Assembly: GCF_030407435.1 (NCBI RefSeq)
Contig: NZ_JASDDK010000004.1
Coordinates: 62,001 to 126,000 of the forward strand
Direction: 5' to 3'
Source of the DNA: Winogradskyella bathintestinalis
GTDB taxonomy: Bacteria; Bacteroidota; Bacteroidia; Flavobacteriales; Flavobacteriaceae
Length of the DNA stretch: 64,000 bases
Positions 42,324 through 52,235 of this stretch are shown in pieces (position 1 is the first letter of the stretch; every line of letters starts with the position of its first letter). The notes under the pieces were generated by a model. The model was not told where the DNA came from, made no database searches, and worked only from the letters and a program-made list of their open reading frames with translations. The translations under genes and the position numbers were made by a program.

Positions 42324-43536
42324 AAAAGCACTTACAGCATTCGTTGTACTATTAGTATTAGCAACTATTTCTTGCCAAGAACGTTACCCTGATTTAGATG
42401 ATGGGCTCTATGCCGAAATTGTAACATCAAAAGACACTATGGTCGCAAAACTGTTTTATGACAAAGCACCAGTTACAGTCGCTAATTTTGTAGCTTTAGC
42501 AGAAGGAGAACATCCCTTAGTTAAAGAAGAGTATGCGAGTAAACCTTATTACGATGGAATAACTTTTCATCGAGTTATGAACAACTTTATGATTCAAGCT
42601 GGTGACCCTACAGGAACAGGTAGTGGTGATCCTGGCTACAAATTTGAAGACGAACTTGTTTCCGATTTAAAGCATAGTAAACCTGGTATGCTATCAATGG
42701 CAAACCCTGGCGCTAATGCCAATGGAAGTCAGTTTTTTATCACTGAAAAAGCCACACCTTGGTTAGATGCTTATGATGAAAGTGGAACACTGAGAGATTG
42801 TAGTAATCCAAGAGTTGCGTGCCATGCTGTTTTTGGAGAGTTAGTAAAAGGTTTAGCAGTATTAGATACAATTTCTAATGTTAAGGTTCAACCTGGTTCT
42901 AACAAGCCACTTGAAGATGTAACCATTAATAGGGTGAATATTATAAGAATAGGTAGTACTGCAAAAAAATTCGATGCACCTAAAGTTTTCACTGAAGAAT
43001 TGCCAAAAATTAAAGAACGTGCTGCTGCTGCAAAAGCTGAAGCTGACGCAAAAGCTGAAGAAGCTCAAAAGGAAGCGAAAGCGAAAGCTGAGGTCGCCAA
43101 AAATGAATTCTTAAAAAAGAATGATCAATTAAAAGGTCGTAAAATTGAATCACCAACCGGAATGGCGATGATTTTTACCCATGAAGGAAATGGTGTAAAA
43201 CCAAATTCAACAGATCGTGTGAATATTGATTGCGCTGGATATTTAGAAAATGGTGATCTTTTCTGGACTACCTGGAAAGCCGTCGCTGAAAAGAATGGTA
43301 AATATGATGAAAGACAAGACCAAGCCGGTCGATATAAACCTTTCGATATGCAATACAATGAAACGGCCACTTTAATAGCTGGATTTAAAGAAGCCATGCT
43401 TAACATGAAAATTGGAGATAAAGCTAGAGTTTATATTCCATACTATTTAGGTTATGGAGAAAGAGGAAATCCACCTGTAATTCCTGCAAATGCTAACTTA
43501 GTTTTTGATATTGAATTGGTAAGTATTAAGAAATAA
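42316..43536 (+). CDS. Cyclophilin-FKBP fusion peptidyl-prolyl isomerase lipoprotein
   Basis: A 406-aa exported protein with a signal and probable lipid-anchored Cys20 (ATISCQE). Residues 30-215 are a cyclophilin (GITFHRVMNNFMIQAGDPTGTGSGDPGYKFEDE, SMANPGANANGSQFFIT). Residues 235-275 are an Ala/Lys/Glu-rich helix. Residues 280-405 are an FKBP domain (IPANANLVFDIELVSIKK end; IAGFKEAMLNMKIGDKARVYIPYYLGYG). So two unrelated PPIase folds share one chain on the periplasmic side. It overlaps gldI by 8 nt, and a bidirectional terminator follows. Confidence 0.93.
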   Translation: MIKKALTAFVVLLVLATISCQERYPDLDDGLYAEIVTSKDTMVAKLFYDKAPVTVANFVALAEGEHPLVKEEYASKPYYDGITFHRVMNNFMIQAGDPTGTGSGDPGYKFEDELVSDLKHSKPGMLSMANPGANANGSQFFITEKATPWLDAYDESGTLRDCSNPRVACHAVFGELVKGLAVLDTISNVKVQPGSNKPLEDVTINRVNIIRIGSTAKKFDAPKVFTEELPKIKERAAAAKAEADAKAEEAQKEAKAKAEVAKNEFLKKNDQLKGRKIESPTGMAMIFTHEGNGVKPNSTDRVNIDCAGYLENGDLFWTTWKAVAEKNGKYDERQDQAGRYKPFDMQYNETATLIAGFKEAMLNMKIGDKARVYIPYYLGYGERGNPPVIPANANLVFDIELVSIKK

Positions 43537-43560
43537 TACAATCTTTAATTAGATAAATAA

Positions 43561-43602
43561 AAAAGCAGCTGTTTTATGGTTAATCCTAAAACAGCTGCTT
43601 TT
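43561..43602. terminator. Bidirectional terminator between the PPIase gene and pepD
   Basis: AAAAGCAGCTGTTTTA (43561-43576) and TAAAACAGCTGCTTTT (43587-43602) form a perfect 16-bp stem with T on both outer sides, between two convergent genes. Confidence 0.92.
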
Positions 43603-43696
43603 ATTTTGATTTGACTCAGATAATTTTCAAAAGATTATCTAGCCCTTTTATATAGCTATATCTACAAAGGTTCGTAATCTTTGTAAAAATATTCCA

Positions 43697-45160
43697 TTAA
43701 GCTTTTGGAATATGCTTTAATATCTCTATTACAAATTCCCAATACTTCTGAGCAGAGGAAATCTGAGCACGCTCATCTGGTGAGTGCGCACCTTTTATAT
43801 TTGGTCCAAAACTAATCATATCCATTTTCGGATAGTGCGTTCCTAAGATACCACATTCAAGTCCGGCGTGGCAAGCGGCCACATTTGGCTTTTCGCCATT
43901 ATTTAAACGCTCATAAATTGGCACCATGACTTTCAAAATATCAGAATCCATATTCGGTGCCCAACCCGGATAATCTCCAGAAAGTTCAACTTCACATCCC
44001 GTTAATTCAAAAGTAGCACGTAAAGTATTGGCTAAATCTTGCTTAGTACTTTCCACTGAACTTCGTGTTAAACAACCTATTTTTATATGACCATCTTTAA
44101 CAATAACTCTAGCAATATTATTAGATGTTTCTACCAAACCTTCAATATCAGGACTCATTCTATACACCCCATTATGCGCCGCATACAAAGCTCTAGTTAA
44201 ACCTTCTTGTACTCCTAGATCCATAATTTTGGCAGGTAGATCCGTTTTAGAAACTACGATTTCCAAATCGGGTTCCATGGTTTTAAACTCTGTTTTAAGT
44301 GCTTCGGCATTGGCATTCATTTCAGCTTCAAATGCCGCTTCATGAACAGCATCGATGGCAACGATGGCATTACTTTCTCTGGGAATAGCATTTCGTAAAC
44401 TCCCACCATCAATCTCAGAAATACGCAATCCGAAATTTTCAAAACCATCAAATAATAAACGGTTCATTAATTTATTAGCATTTCCTAAGCCTTCATGGAT
44501 TTGCATACCGGAATGGCCACCTTGTAAACCTTTAATAGTAATCGTATAACCTAATTTAAATTCTGGTGTTTCTTCTTCATTATAATCTCGTGTTGCAGTA
44601 ACATCTACTCCACCTGCACAACCAACTCCGATTTCGTCATCTTCTTCGGTATCTAAGTTTAGAAGTATATCTCCTTTTAACAATCCACCTTTCAACCCTT
44701 TGGCACCAGTCATGCCAGTTTCTTCATCAATGGTGAATAACCCCTCTAACGCAGGATGAGCAATGGTCTCACTTTCTAAAATTGCCATGATTGTGGCTAC
44801 TCCCAACCCATTATCCGCACCTAGTGTAGTACCCTTTGCTTTTACCCAATCACCAACCACATGCATATCAATACCTTGCTCGTCAAAATTAAACACAGTA
44901 TCATTATTTTTTTGATGCACCATATCTAAATGGCTTTGCATTACTACTGGCTTTCGGTCTTCCATACCTTTAGTCGCAGGTTTACGAATAATGACGTTTC
45001 CAACTTCGTCTTCAATAGTCTCTAACCCGAGATTCTTGCCGAAATCTTTCATAAATTGTATAACGCGTTCTTCCCTTTTAGAAGGTCGTGGCACCGCATT
45101 TAAATCTGCAAATTTATTCCATAATTGTTTTGGCTCTAAGGCTCTTATTTCTGAACTCAT
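43697..45160 (-). CDS. pepD: Aminoacyl-histidine dipeptidase (peptidase D), M20 family
   Basis: A cytosolic zinc dipeptidase with broad specificity, including carnosine-type Xaa-His. The start at 45160 gives MSSEIRALEPKQLWNKFADLNAVPRPSK, the family's usual opening. Metal and catalytic motifs: MQSHLDMVHQ, TLGADNGLGVA, IDEETGMTGA, LDTEEDDEIGVGCAGG and ACHAGLECGIL. The product is 487 aa, normal length. It converges on the PPIase gene. Confidence 0.95.
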   Translation of the reverse strand: MSSEIRALEPKQLWNKFADLNAVPRPSKREERVIQFMKDFGKNLGLETIEDEVGNVIIRKPATKGMEDRKPVVMQSHLDMVHQKNNDTVFNFDEQGIDMHVVGDWVKAKGTTLGADNGLGVATIMAILESETIAHPALEGLFTIDEETGMTGAKGLKGGLLKGDILLNLDTEEDDEIGVGCAGGVDVTATRDYNEEETPEFKLGYTITIKGLQGGHSGMQIHEGLGNANKLMNRLLFDGFENFGLRISEIDGGSLRNAIPRESNAIVAIDAVHEAAFEAEMNANAEALKTEFKTMEPDLEIVVSKTDLPAKIMDLGVQEGLTRALYAAHNGVYRMSPDIEGLVETSNNIARVIVKDGHIKIGCLTRSSVESTKQDLANTLRATFELTGCEVELSGDYPGWAPNMDSDILKVMVPIYERLNNGEKPNVAACHAGLECGILGTHYPKMDMISFGPNIKGAHSPDERAQISSAQKYWEFVIEILKHIPKA

Positions 45161-45448
45161 ATTTTTTCCCACAAAAGGGGTATCTTTTAAGTTAATACTT
45201 CATTTTAATTAGTCTTTGCAAACTTACAAAATAAGAAGAACTCTAAGTTGGCTATTTAATTGGAATCTTATTACCTCTTAAAGGATTGACACTATTAATG
45301 CCATCCATTTTCAACATGAATATTATTATCTAAAAAGCTTAGATAAATTTTAAATTAGAGATTGTAAATTGAAATTTCACAATACGTATTAAAAATTTAG
45401 TTTATATAATTTGAAATTTTGTTTCACTCTTTTCCCTACTTTTGGATT

Positions 45449-46516
45449 ATGCGTAAAAACATTAAACTAATCCTTGTTATTTTCTTCGGAATTCAGCTGC
45501 TTTTAATGTCGCAATTAAAGCACTATCCCGAGTTTGTAGAACAATTCTATAGTAACGGACTTTACGTGTTTTTGTCTAAGTTATCGCATTATATTTTAGG
45601 TTGGCTGCCATTTTCAGTTGGTGACATCTTATATACTTTAGCCGGTATCTATATTATAAGATGGTTAATTATAAGCCGTAAACGAATTATTAATGATACT
45701 ATCAATTGGATCTTAGATATTGGTGCAACTTTATCCATTGTCTATTTCGCATTTCATATTCTTTGGGCCTTTAATTATTATAGACAACCGCTTTACAAAT
45801 CACTTCATCTTAAAGCCGATTATACCACTGAACAATTGATTTCTTTCACAGAACGGCTAATTGAAAAATCGAATAGCTTACAATATCAATTATCAAAAAA
45901 TGATACTATAAAAGTGAGATTGCCATATTCATCGTCCGAGATATTCGATAAAGTTAAAGACGGTTATCAGACCTTATCAGAAGAATATCCGCATTTAAAA
46001 TACCATCCTAAAAGCATTAAAAAATCTATTTATAGTTTGCCATTAACTTATATGGGATTTTCAGGTTATTTAAACCCATTTACTAATGAAGCTCAAGTTA
46101 ATGGGTTAATTTCAACTTACAAATTCCCAACAACTTCATGCCACGAAGCGGCACATCAATTAGGTTATGCTGCAGAAAATGAAGCAAATTTTATTGGCAG
46201 TTTAGCTGCCATTCATAATGATGATATTTATTTTAAATATTCAGGATATACGTTTGCGCTTCGGTATTGTTTGGCTGAAATCTATTATAGAGACCCCGAA
46301 AGTTATAACCGCATACTTCCTACAGTAAATAAAGGCATTTTAAAGAACTACCAAGAAATTCAAGATTTTTGGAGATCTTATGAGAATCCTATTGAGCCGT
46401 ATTTTGAAAAAACCTTTGATAACTTCTTAAAAGCTAACAACCAAGCAGATGGTATGAAAAGTTATAGTTATGTCGTAGCGCTATTAGTGAATTATTACGA
46501 GCACAAAGAGCTTTAA
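45449..46516 (+). CDS. DUF3810 domain-containing membrane protein
   Basis: A 355-aa protein. The start at 45449 (MRKNIKLILVIFFG) is chosen over TTG at 45419. Three hydrophobic segments occupy residues 1-125, with Trp/Pro-rich loops. The soluble part has HEAAHQLGYAAENEANFIGSL, an HExxH pair with a downstream Glu, as in a gluzincin-type zinc peptidase. DUF3810 is a family without known substrate; the motif suggests a membrane-anchored metallopeptidase. Confidence 0.88.
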   Translation: MRKNIKLILVIFFGIQLLLMSQLKHYPEFVEQFYSNGLYVFLSKLSHYILGWLPFSVGDILYTLAGIYIIRWLIISRKRIINDTINWILDIGATLSIVYFAFHILWAFNYYRQPLYKSLHLKADYTTEQLISFTERLIEKSNSLQYQLSKNDTIKVRLPYSSSEIFDKVKDGYQTLSEEYPHLKYHPKSIKKSIYSLPLTYMGFSGYLNPFTNEAQVNGLISTYKFPTTSCHEAAHQLGYAAENEANFIGSLAAIHNDDIYFKYSGYTFALRYCLAEIYYRDPESYNRILPTVNKGILKNYQEIQDFWRSYENPIEPYFEKTFDNFLKANNQADGMKSYSYVVALLVNYYEHKEL

Positions 46517-46681
46517 TAATTGAGTCTGTGGAAGTTCTTAGCAATGTTTTTCTAAAGAAGTTTCGTTTAAGATTTTTATAACGCATCTCAATCAGTTCTC
46601 AAAAGTTAAAATATTCATATAAAATCTTTTTTTTATCTTTAATTCCTATCTTTAAAAGCTTAAATCCAACCCACTCAATTT

Positions 46682-49645
46682 ATGATAAAAATTTATTTTC
46701 GGCTGCTCATATTTATGTGCAGTTTTTCGCTTTTTGCACAAGACTATTTTCCCAGTAATGCTGGCGTTATTGCAAACAATACAAATTATACTGCATTTAC
46801 AAATGCAACCATTCATGTATCTCCAATCGAAACGATAAACAATGCTACGCTTCTTATTAAAGAAGGAAAAATAGTAAGTGTTGGTAAATCGGTAAACATT
46901 CCGAAGAATACTACAGAAATCGATCTTTCAGGAAAAACAATTTACCCTTCTTTCATTGATTTATATACCACATTTGGTGTGGATAAACCTAAAAGAAGTG
47001 GAAATGGTCCTCAATATGGGCCAAGTCGAAGTGGATACTATTGGAATGACCACGTTATGCCAGAACAAGATGTGATGGCAAATTTTAAGTATGATAAAAA
47101 GTCAGCTTCTGAATTGCATAATTTAGGTTTTGGTATGGTGAACACCCATTTTCCAGACGGTGTTGTAAGAGGTACAGGAGCATTAATTGCATTGAACAAT
47201 AATGCCGATAACTCTTTAAGGGTTATCGATGGGAAAACATCACAACATTTTTCATTTAGTAAAAGTGTAACCTCGAGACAGAATTATCCATCTTCAATAA
47301 TGGGGAGCATGGCTTTATTAAGACAGATGTATCATGATGCCAAATGGTACGAGTCTGGCAATATTGAAACTAAAGACTTATCATTAGAAGCATTAAATAA
47401 AAACAAGAATTTATTGCAAATTTTTGAAGCCGGTAGTCGATTAAACCTTATGAGAGCGGATAAGGTTGGTGACGGATTCAATATTCAATACACCATTGTT
47501 GGAGGTGGTGATGAGTATGAACGTATTAATGAAATAAAAGCGACTAACGCAACCGTAATACTTCCAATTGATTTTCAAGTAGCTTACGATGTGGAAAATC
47601 CTCATTTAGCAAATACATTGTCTTTAAGTGATATGCGTTCTTGGAACCAACAGCCACACAATCCAAGATTATTGGCAGAAAATGGCATTGAATTTTCATT
47701 AACAACACATGGTCTAAAAAATAAAAAATCTTTTGCCAGCAACTTAATGAAAGCTATAGAAATGGGACTATCTAAGCAAAAAGCATTAGAAGCTCTAACC
47801 ACTATACCTGCGGCATTATTAGGGAAATCTGATGTTTTAGGCACTTTAAAAACGGGAAGTTATGCCAATTTTCTAATTACAGACGGCGACATTTTTGAGA
47901 AGGAAACTAAACTTCATGAAAATTGGGTACAAGGTACGCCACACGTCATTTCGGATCGGTCTAAAAAAGATATTGATGGCAACTATAATTTTAAACTTGC
48001 TGGTGATGACTACAGCCTTTCAATTTCAGAAAGTTTAAGTAAACCGGAAACAAAACTTACAAGTAACGACAAGAGTTTAGGTACTAAAATAAGTTACTCC
48101 GATGATTGGCTTAATCTTACTTTTAAAACAGCTGATAGTACAAAAAAGGAGTTCGTAAGAATTGTAGCTAATTCTGTAAACAATAATGCCTTACATGGAA
48201 AAGCTATTTTGCCTAACGGAAATGAACTCGCTTTCTATGCGCAAAAACTGACCAACGAAACTCCAGACAAAAAAGAAGACAAAAAGATTGCGAGTAATAA
48301 TTCTGACGCTCCTTATATGAGTCCTATAACCTATCCTAATATTGCTTACGGATTTACTCAACAACCACAATCAGAAACGTTATTGTTTAAAAATGCTACC
48401 ATATGGACCAATGAAAGTGACGGTATTTTAGAAAACACCGATATTTTAATTAAAGATGGAAAAATTTCGAAAATTGGAAAAAATCTATCGAGCAGTAAAG
48501 CGACTATCATCGATGCCACAGGAAAACATATAACGGCTGGTATTATTGATGAACATTCTCATATTGCCGCTTCATCTATAAATGAAGGTGGTCAAAATTC
48601 TTCTGCAGAAGTCACTATTGAAGACGTAATCGATGATGAATCCATAGAAGTCTATCGTAATTTAGCTGGTGGTGTAACATCGATTCAAATTTTACATGGC
48701 TCTGCAAATCCTATTGGAGGACGTTCGGCAATAATTAAACTAAAATGGGGAGAAGCCGCTGAAGATTTGATTTATGATAATTCTCCTAAATTTATAAAAT
48801 TTGCATTGGGTGAAAACGTTAAACAATCTCGAAGCAGAACTAACTCGCGTTTCCCACAATCTCGAATGGGTGTTGAACAGGTTTTTGTAGATTATTTTTC
48901 AAGAGCTAAAGCCTATGATGAATTAAAGAAAAGTGGCCAACCTTATCGAAAAGATATTGAAATGGAAGTTTTAGCCGAAATTTTAAATAAAGAGCGCTTC
49001 ATTTCTTGCCACTCTTATGTGCAGAGTGAAATTAATATGTTGATGAAAGTAGCCGATCAATTCGACTTCAATATTAATACATTTACGCATATTCTTGAAG
49101 GTTATAAAGTAGCTGATAAAATGAAAGCCCATGGAGTTGGTGGATCTACATTTAGTGATTGGTGGGCGTACAAATACGAAGTAAATGATGCGATTCCATA
49201 TAATGCAGCAATTATGCATAATGCTGGAGTAACTGTTGCTATTAATAGTGATGATGCTGAAATGTCTCGTCGTCTAAACCAAGAGGCTGCAAAATCAGTT
49301 AAATATGGTGATGTTAGTGAAGAAGAAGCTTGGAAATTTGTGACTTTGAATCCTGCTAAATTATTGCACATAGATCAACGAGTAGGAAGTCTTAAAGTTG
49401 GAAAAGATGCCGACGTTGTCTTGTGGTCTGATCACCCGCTTTCTATTTATGCTAAAGCAGAAAAAACGATCATTGAAGGGGTTACTTATTTTGATATTGA
49501 AAAAGACAAGCAACTGCGAGAGGCTCTTAAAAAAGAGAAAAGTGAACTGATTAATTTAATGCTACAAGATAAAAACAAAGGTTTAAAAACTCAACCAGTA
49601 AAGAAAAAAGAAGATAAGTTATTCCATTGTGACACACTGGATTAA
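46682..49645 (+). CDS. Secreted double-module amidohydrolase-family protein
   Basis: A 987-aa exported protein with a signal peptide (ending FAQD). Two amidohydrolase-like modules follow each other. The first (about 25-430) has the beta-sandwich and barrel pattern but lacks the HxH metal motif (PSFIDLYTTFGVD). The second (about 565-970) has GIIDEHSHIAASS with both His, plus the later INSDDAEMSRRLNQEA with Asp. The C-terminal KVGKDADVVLWSDHPL is the usual end. Only the second module looks catalytic. Substrate unknown; imidazolonepropionase-like relatives hydrolyse cyclic amides and peptides. Confidence 0.88.
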   Translation: MIKIYFRLLIFMCSFSLFAQDYFPSNAGVIANNTNYTAFTNATIHVSPIETINNATLLIKEGKIVSVGKSVNIPKNTTEIDLSGKTIYPSFIDLYTTFGVDKPKRSGNGPQYGPSRSGYYWNDHVMPEQDVMANFKYDKKSASELHNLGFGMVNTHFPDGVVRGTGALIALNNNADNSLRVIDGKTSQHFSFSKSVTSRQNYPSSIMGSMALLRQMYHDAKWYESGNIETKDLSLEALNKNKNLLQIFEAGSRLNLMRADKVGDGFNIQYTIVGGGDEYERINEIKATNATVILPIDFQVAYDVENPHLANTLSLSDMRSWNQQPHNPRLLAENGIEFSLTTHGLKNKKSFASNLMKAIEMGLSKQKALEALTTIPAALLGKSDVLGTLKTGSYANFLITDGDIFEKETKLHENWVQGTPHVISDRSKKDIDGNYNFKLAGDDYSLSISESLSKPETKLTSNDKSLGTKISYSDDWLNLTFKTADSTKKEFVRIVANSVNNNALHGKAILPNGNELAFYAQKLTNETPDKKEDKKIASNNSDAPYMSPITYPNIAYGFTQQPQSETLLFKNATIWTNESDGILENTDILIKDGKISKIGKNLSSSKATIIDATGKHITAGIIDEHSHIAASSINEGGQNSSAEVTIEDVIDDESIEVYRNLAGGVTSIQILHGSANPIGGRSAIIKLKWGEAAEDLIYDNSPKFIKFALGENVKQSRSRTNSRFPQSRMGVEQVFVDYFSRAKAYDELKKSGQPYRKDIEMEVLAEILNKERFISCHSYVQSEINMLMKVADQFDFNINTFTHILEGYKVADKMKAHGVGGSTFSDWWAYKYEVNDAIPYNAAIMHNAGVTVAINSDDAEMSRRLNQEAAKSVKYGDVSEEEAWKFVTLNPAKLLHIDQRVGSLKVGKDADVVLWSDHPLSIYAKAEKTIIEGVTYFDIEKDKQLREALKKEKSELINLMLQDKNKGLKTQPVKKKEDKLFHCDTLD

Positions 49646-49726
49646 TTTTAAGTTTCAGTAAGTATAAAATATAATAAACCTGCAAGATTTTTTTATAACA
49701 AGCAGGTATCTAAAATAAAATTTATA

Positions 49727-51034
49727 ATGAAAATTAACATATTATATATATTAGGGTTTTTACTTAGTAGTGGGCTGAGTGTTGCACAACAAACCCCAGC
49801 ACCGCAGCAAACTAAAGATTTTGCTATTGTAGGTGCAACTGCCCACATCGGTAACGGTACGGTAATTGAAAACAGTATTATTGTGGTTAGTGAGGGTAAA
49901 ATTACCACTATCGGCCCAGAAAGCACTACTCCACTAACCAGACAAGCTATGGATATTATTGACGCTAAGGGTCAACATGTTTATCCTGGTTTTGTAGTTG
50001 CCAATGGCACATTGGGCTTAGTTGAAGTTGACGCTGTAAAAGCTTCCGATGATCTGTCTGAACTTGGCACATATAACCCTCATATTAGAAGTATAATTGC
50101 CTATAACACAGAATCTAAAGTTATAGAATCTATGCGACCAAACGGTGTGTTGCTTGGGCAAGTAGTACCAAGAGGAGGACGTATTTCTGGCACTTCGTCA
50201 GTCGTTCAATACGACGCTTGGAACTGGGAAGACGCAGCAATTAAAATGGATAATGGTATTCATATCAACTGGCCTAATAGTTTTAGTAGAGGCCGTTGGT
50301 GGCTAGGTGAAGATCCAGGTTTAAAACCAAATAAGGATTATGCGAATCAAGTAAAAGAATTAAATGATTATTTTACAGAGGCTAAAAGCTTTAATAATGG
50401 TGATAAAACAGAGGGGCATTTGCCATATGAAGCCATGTCGGGATTATTCAGCGGGAATAAACATTTATATATTAACGTTGATGATGAGAAAGGCATAACG
50501 GATGCTGTTAATTTTGCAAAGTCACAAAATATTTCAAACATAACTATTGTTGGTGCTTATGAGGCAGGCAATCTTACAGATTTTTTAAAACAGAATAATA
50601 TTTCGGTTTTATTAAGACGTGTACATTCAAGACCCGAATCAGAAGATGATGATTATGATTACACATTTAAACAAGCTAAAAAATTAGTAGATGCTGGTAT
50701 TTTGGTTGCTTTAGAACCTAGTGGACAAATGGAACGCATGAATTCTCGTAACCTACCTTTCTACGCAGGTACAACAGCAGCTTATGGATTAACTAAGGAA
50801 CAAGCTTTACAATTAATTACGCAGAATCCTGCAAAAATATTAGGTATTGATGAGCAATATGGAACGCTTGAAGCTGGTAAAAGCGCAACACTATTTATTA
50901 GTGAAGGTGATGCCCTAGATATGAGGACAAATATTTTAACTCATGCTTTTATTGATGGCAGAAATTTAAGTTTAGAAACCCATCAAACGGAACTTTGGAA
51001 ACGGTATTCTAAGAAATATAAGCAGCAGAATTAG
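49727..51034 (+). CDS. Secreted amidohydrolase-family protein, probably non-catalytic
   Basis: A 435-aa exported protein (signal ending SVAQQ). It has the family frame: DFAIVGATAHIGNGTVIENSIIVV, then DAKGQHVYPGFVVANGTLGLVEV, and at the end TQNPAKILGIDEQYGTLEAGKSATLFIS. The HxH after the PGF turn is replaced by NGT, and I see no His pair further on, so metal binding is doubtful. It follows the larger gene by 81 nt and is probably cotranscribed. It may form a complex with the catalytic module (inference). Confidence 0.85.
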   Translation: MKINILYILGFLLSSGLSVAQQTPAPQQTKDFAIVGATAHIGNGTVIENSIIVVSEGKITTIGPESTTPLTRQAMDIIDAKGQHVYPGFVVANGTLGLVEVDAVKASDDLSELGTYNPHIRSIIAYNTESKVIESMRPNGVLLGQVVPRGGRISGTSSVVQYDAWNWEDAAIKMDNGIHINWPNSFSRGRWWLGEDPGLKPNKDYANQVKELNDYFTEAKSFNNGDKTEGHLPYEAMSGLFSGNKHLYINVDDEKGITDAVNFAKSQNISNITIVGAYEAGNLTDFLKQNNISVLLRRVHSRPESEDDDYDYTFKQAKKLVDAGILVALEPSGQMERMNSRNLPFYAGTTAAYGLTKEQALQLITQNPAKILGIDEQYGTLEAGKSATLFISEGDALDMRTNILTHAFIDGRNLSLETHQTELWKRYSKKYKQQN

Positions 51035-51214
51035 TGGTAAAAAAAAGACCTATTATTATGTGCGATTACACTTTTTGAAAACGGACATTAATGGCAAATT
51101 TAATTTCTAGAATCCCATTACGCAAACAGTAGGTGGGTATGTTATTTAAAATGTTAATCTAAATTATTAAGTAATATCATCTATAAAAACTAATGCATTA
51201 TTTAATGATTTTTC

Positions 51215-51248
51215 AAAAAAAAGCGAGCCAATTGGCTCGCTTTTTTTT
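51215..51248. terminator. Bidirectional terminator
   Basis: A perfect 34-bp palindrome: A8, GCGAGCCAATTGGCTCGC, T8. It separates two convergent genes. Confidence 0.95.
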
Positions 51249-51298
51249 AGTTAACTAGACCTGTCATTTTTTTAAATGATCAGAGGACAATTATAGGA

Positions 51299-52123
51299 TT
51301 AATCTATTTCCTTAGCATCTTCAGGTCTTAAAAATTGAGATTGCTCTAATATCGTCTCCGACAGAATAACATCTGTAAATTCAACCGTATTGCGTTTTTC
51401 TGTAGGAATCTTGTTATCGTGTTCATACCAATCAATACTTTTAGGAATTAATAAACCATTCACCGTTTGCCAATTGTTGTATCTGATAAATCGGTAATCC
51501 TGACTTTCTTGCTCTTTTCCATAAGTTACGGTATAAGCTAACCATTCCATTCTTCGAGTTTCGGAGTCATAATAAATTACATATGTATCATTCGGAGATT
51601 CTCCAATTCCTGCTTCGAATGAAATTAATATACCCGGATAGGTTTTGTCTTCAAAAACTAATGGCTCAGTCTCTTTGTAGTTTATACCATCATCTCCAAC
51701 AATAAAGGGCATAGCATAAAAATACATCATCAATCCTTTATAAAACTTAGGTTTTCCTTGATAATCGATATTATCCTTTTCTTTTACCCAAAGTGTTTTT
51801 CCGTCAAATCCCTGAGTATAAGTAGGTGTATTTATTAATTCTGCTCTGGTTTTTAAATTCGTGGTAGTAACTTCCTTCCCATTCGGTTTTTCCATTGTAA
51901 AAGACAGTGAATTCATTTTATGCCATTGATCAATTCCGCCATGAGCCTCAAAAACTTTTGATATCGATTCTGGATAAATACTAGTGGTAATAATTTCTTT
52001 CTTGTCAGTATCCATAATTGTGGTACTGTCATTTTTTTCACTAGGCGAAATCGGAGACTTAGGGTCGTTCTTACAGGCGGAAATTGTAATTGCTATAATT
52101 AATAGTTGTAAAAATTTTTTCAT
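51299..52123 (-). CDS. DUF6503 family lipoprotein
   Basis: A 274-aa exported lipoprotein with lipobox ISAC (Cys17). The mature part reads like outer-membrane lipoprotein-sorting (LolA-like) relatives in Bacteroidota: FEAHGGIDQWHKMNSLSFTM, TQGFDGKTLWV, AMPFIVGDDGINY, TYVIYYDSETRRMEWLAYTV and NGLLIPKSIDWYEHD. The family DUF6503 has no known function. Its gene follows the T9SS cargo gene with 112 nt between. Confidence 0.85.
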   Translation of the reverse strand: MKKFLQLLIIAITISACKNDPKSPISPSEKNDSTTIMDTDKKEIITTSIYPESISKVFEAHGGIDQWHKMNSLSFTMEKPNGKEVTTTNLKTRAELINTPTYTQGFDGKTLWVKEKDNIDYQGKPKFYKGLMMYFYAMPFIVGDDGINYKETEPLVFEDKTYPGILISFEAGIGESPNDTYVIYYDSETRRMEWLAYTVTYGKEQESQDYRFIRYNNWQTVNGLLIPKSIDWYEHDNKIPTEKRNTVEFTDVILSETILEQSQFLRPEDAKEID

Positions 52124-52235
52124 GGTTATTTTAATTAGTTGCTGTTAATTCTGTTTGACGAATAGTAAGACAAATCATTACATAAATAATCTTAAAGCCC
52201 TCTTGAAATCTTGCTTCTATACATTTTGGTGCAGC

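Noticed and set aside
45396..45413. TATATAATTTG as a promoter of the DUF3810 gene
   Set aside because: It has three bases between TA and TTTG instead of two and no TTG at the right distance.
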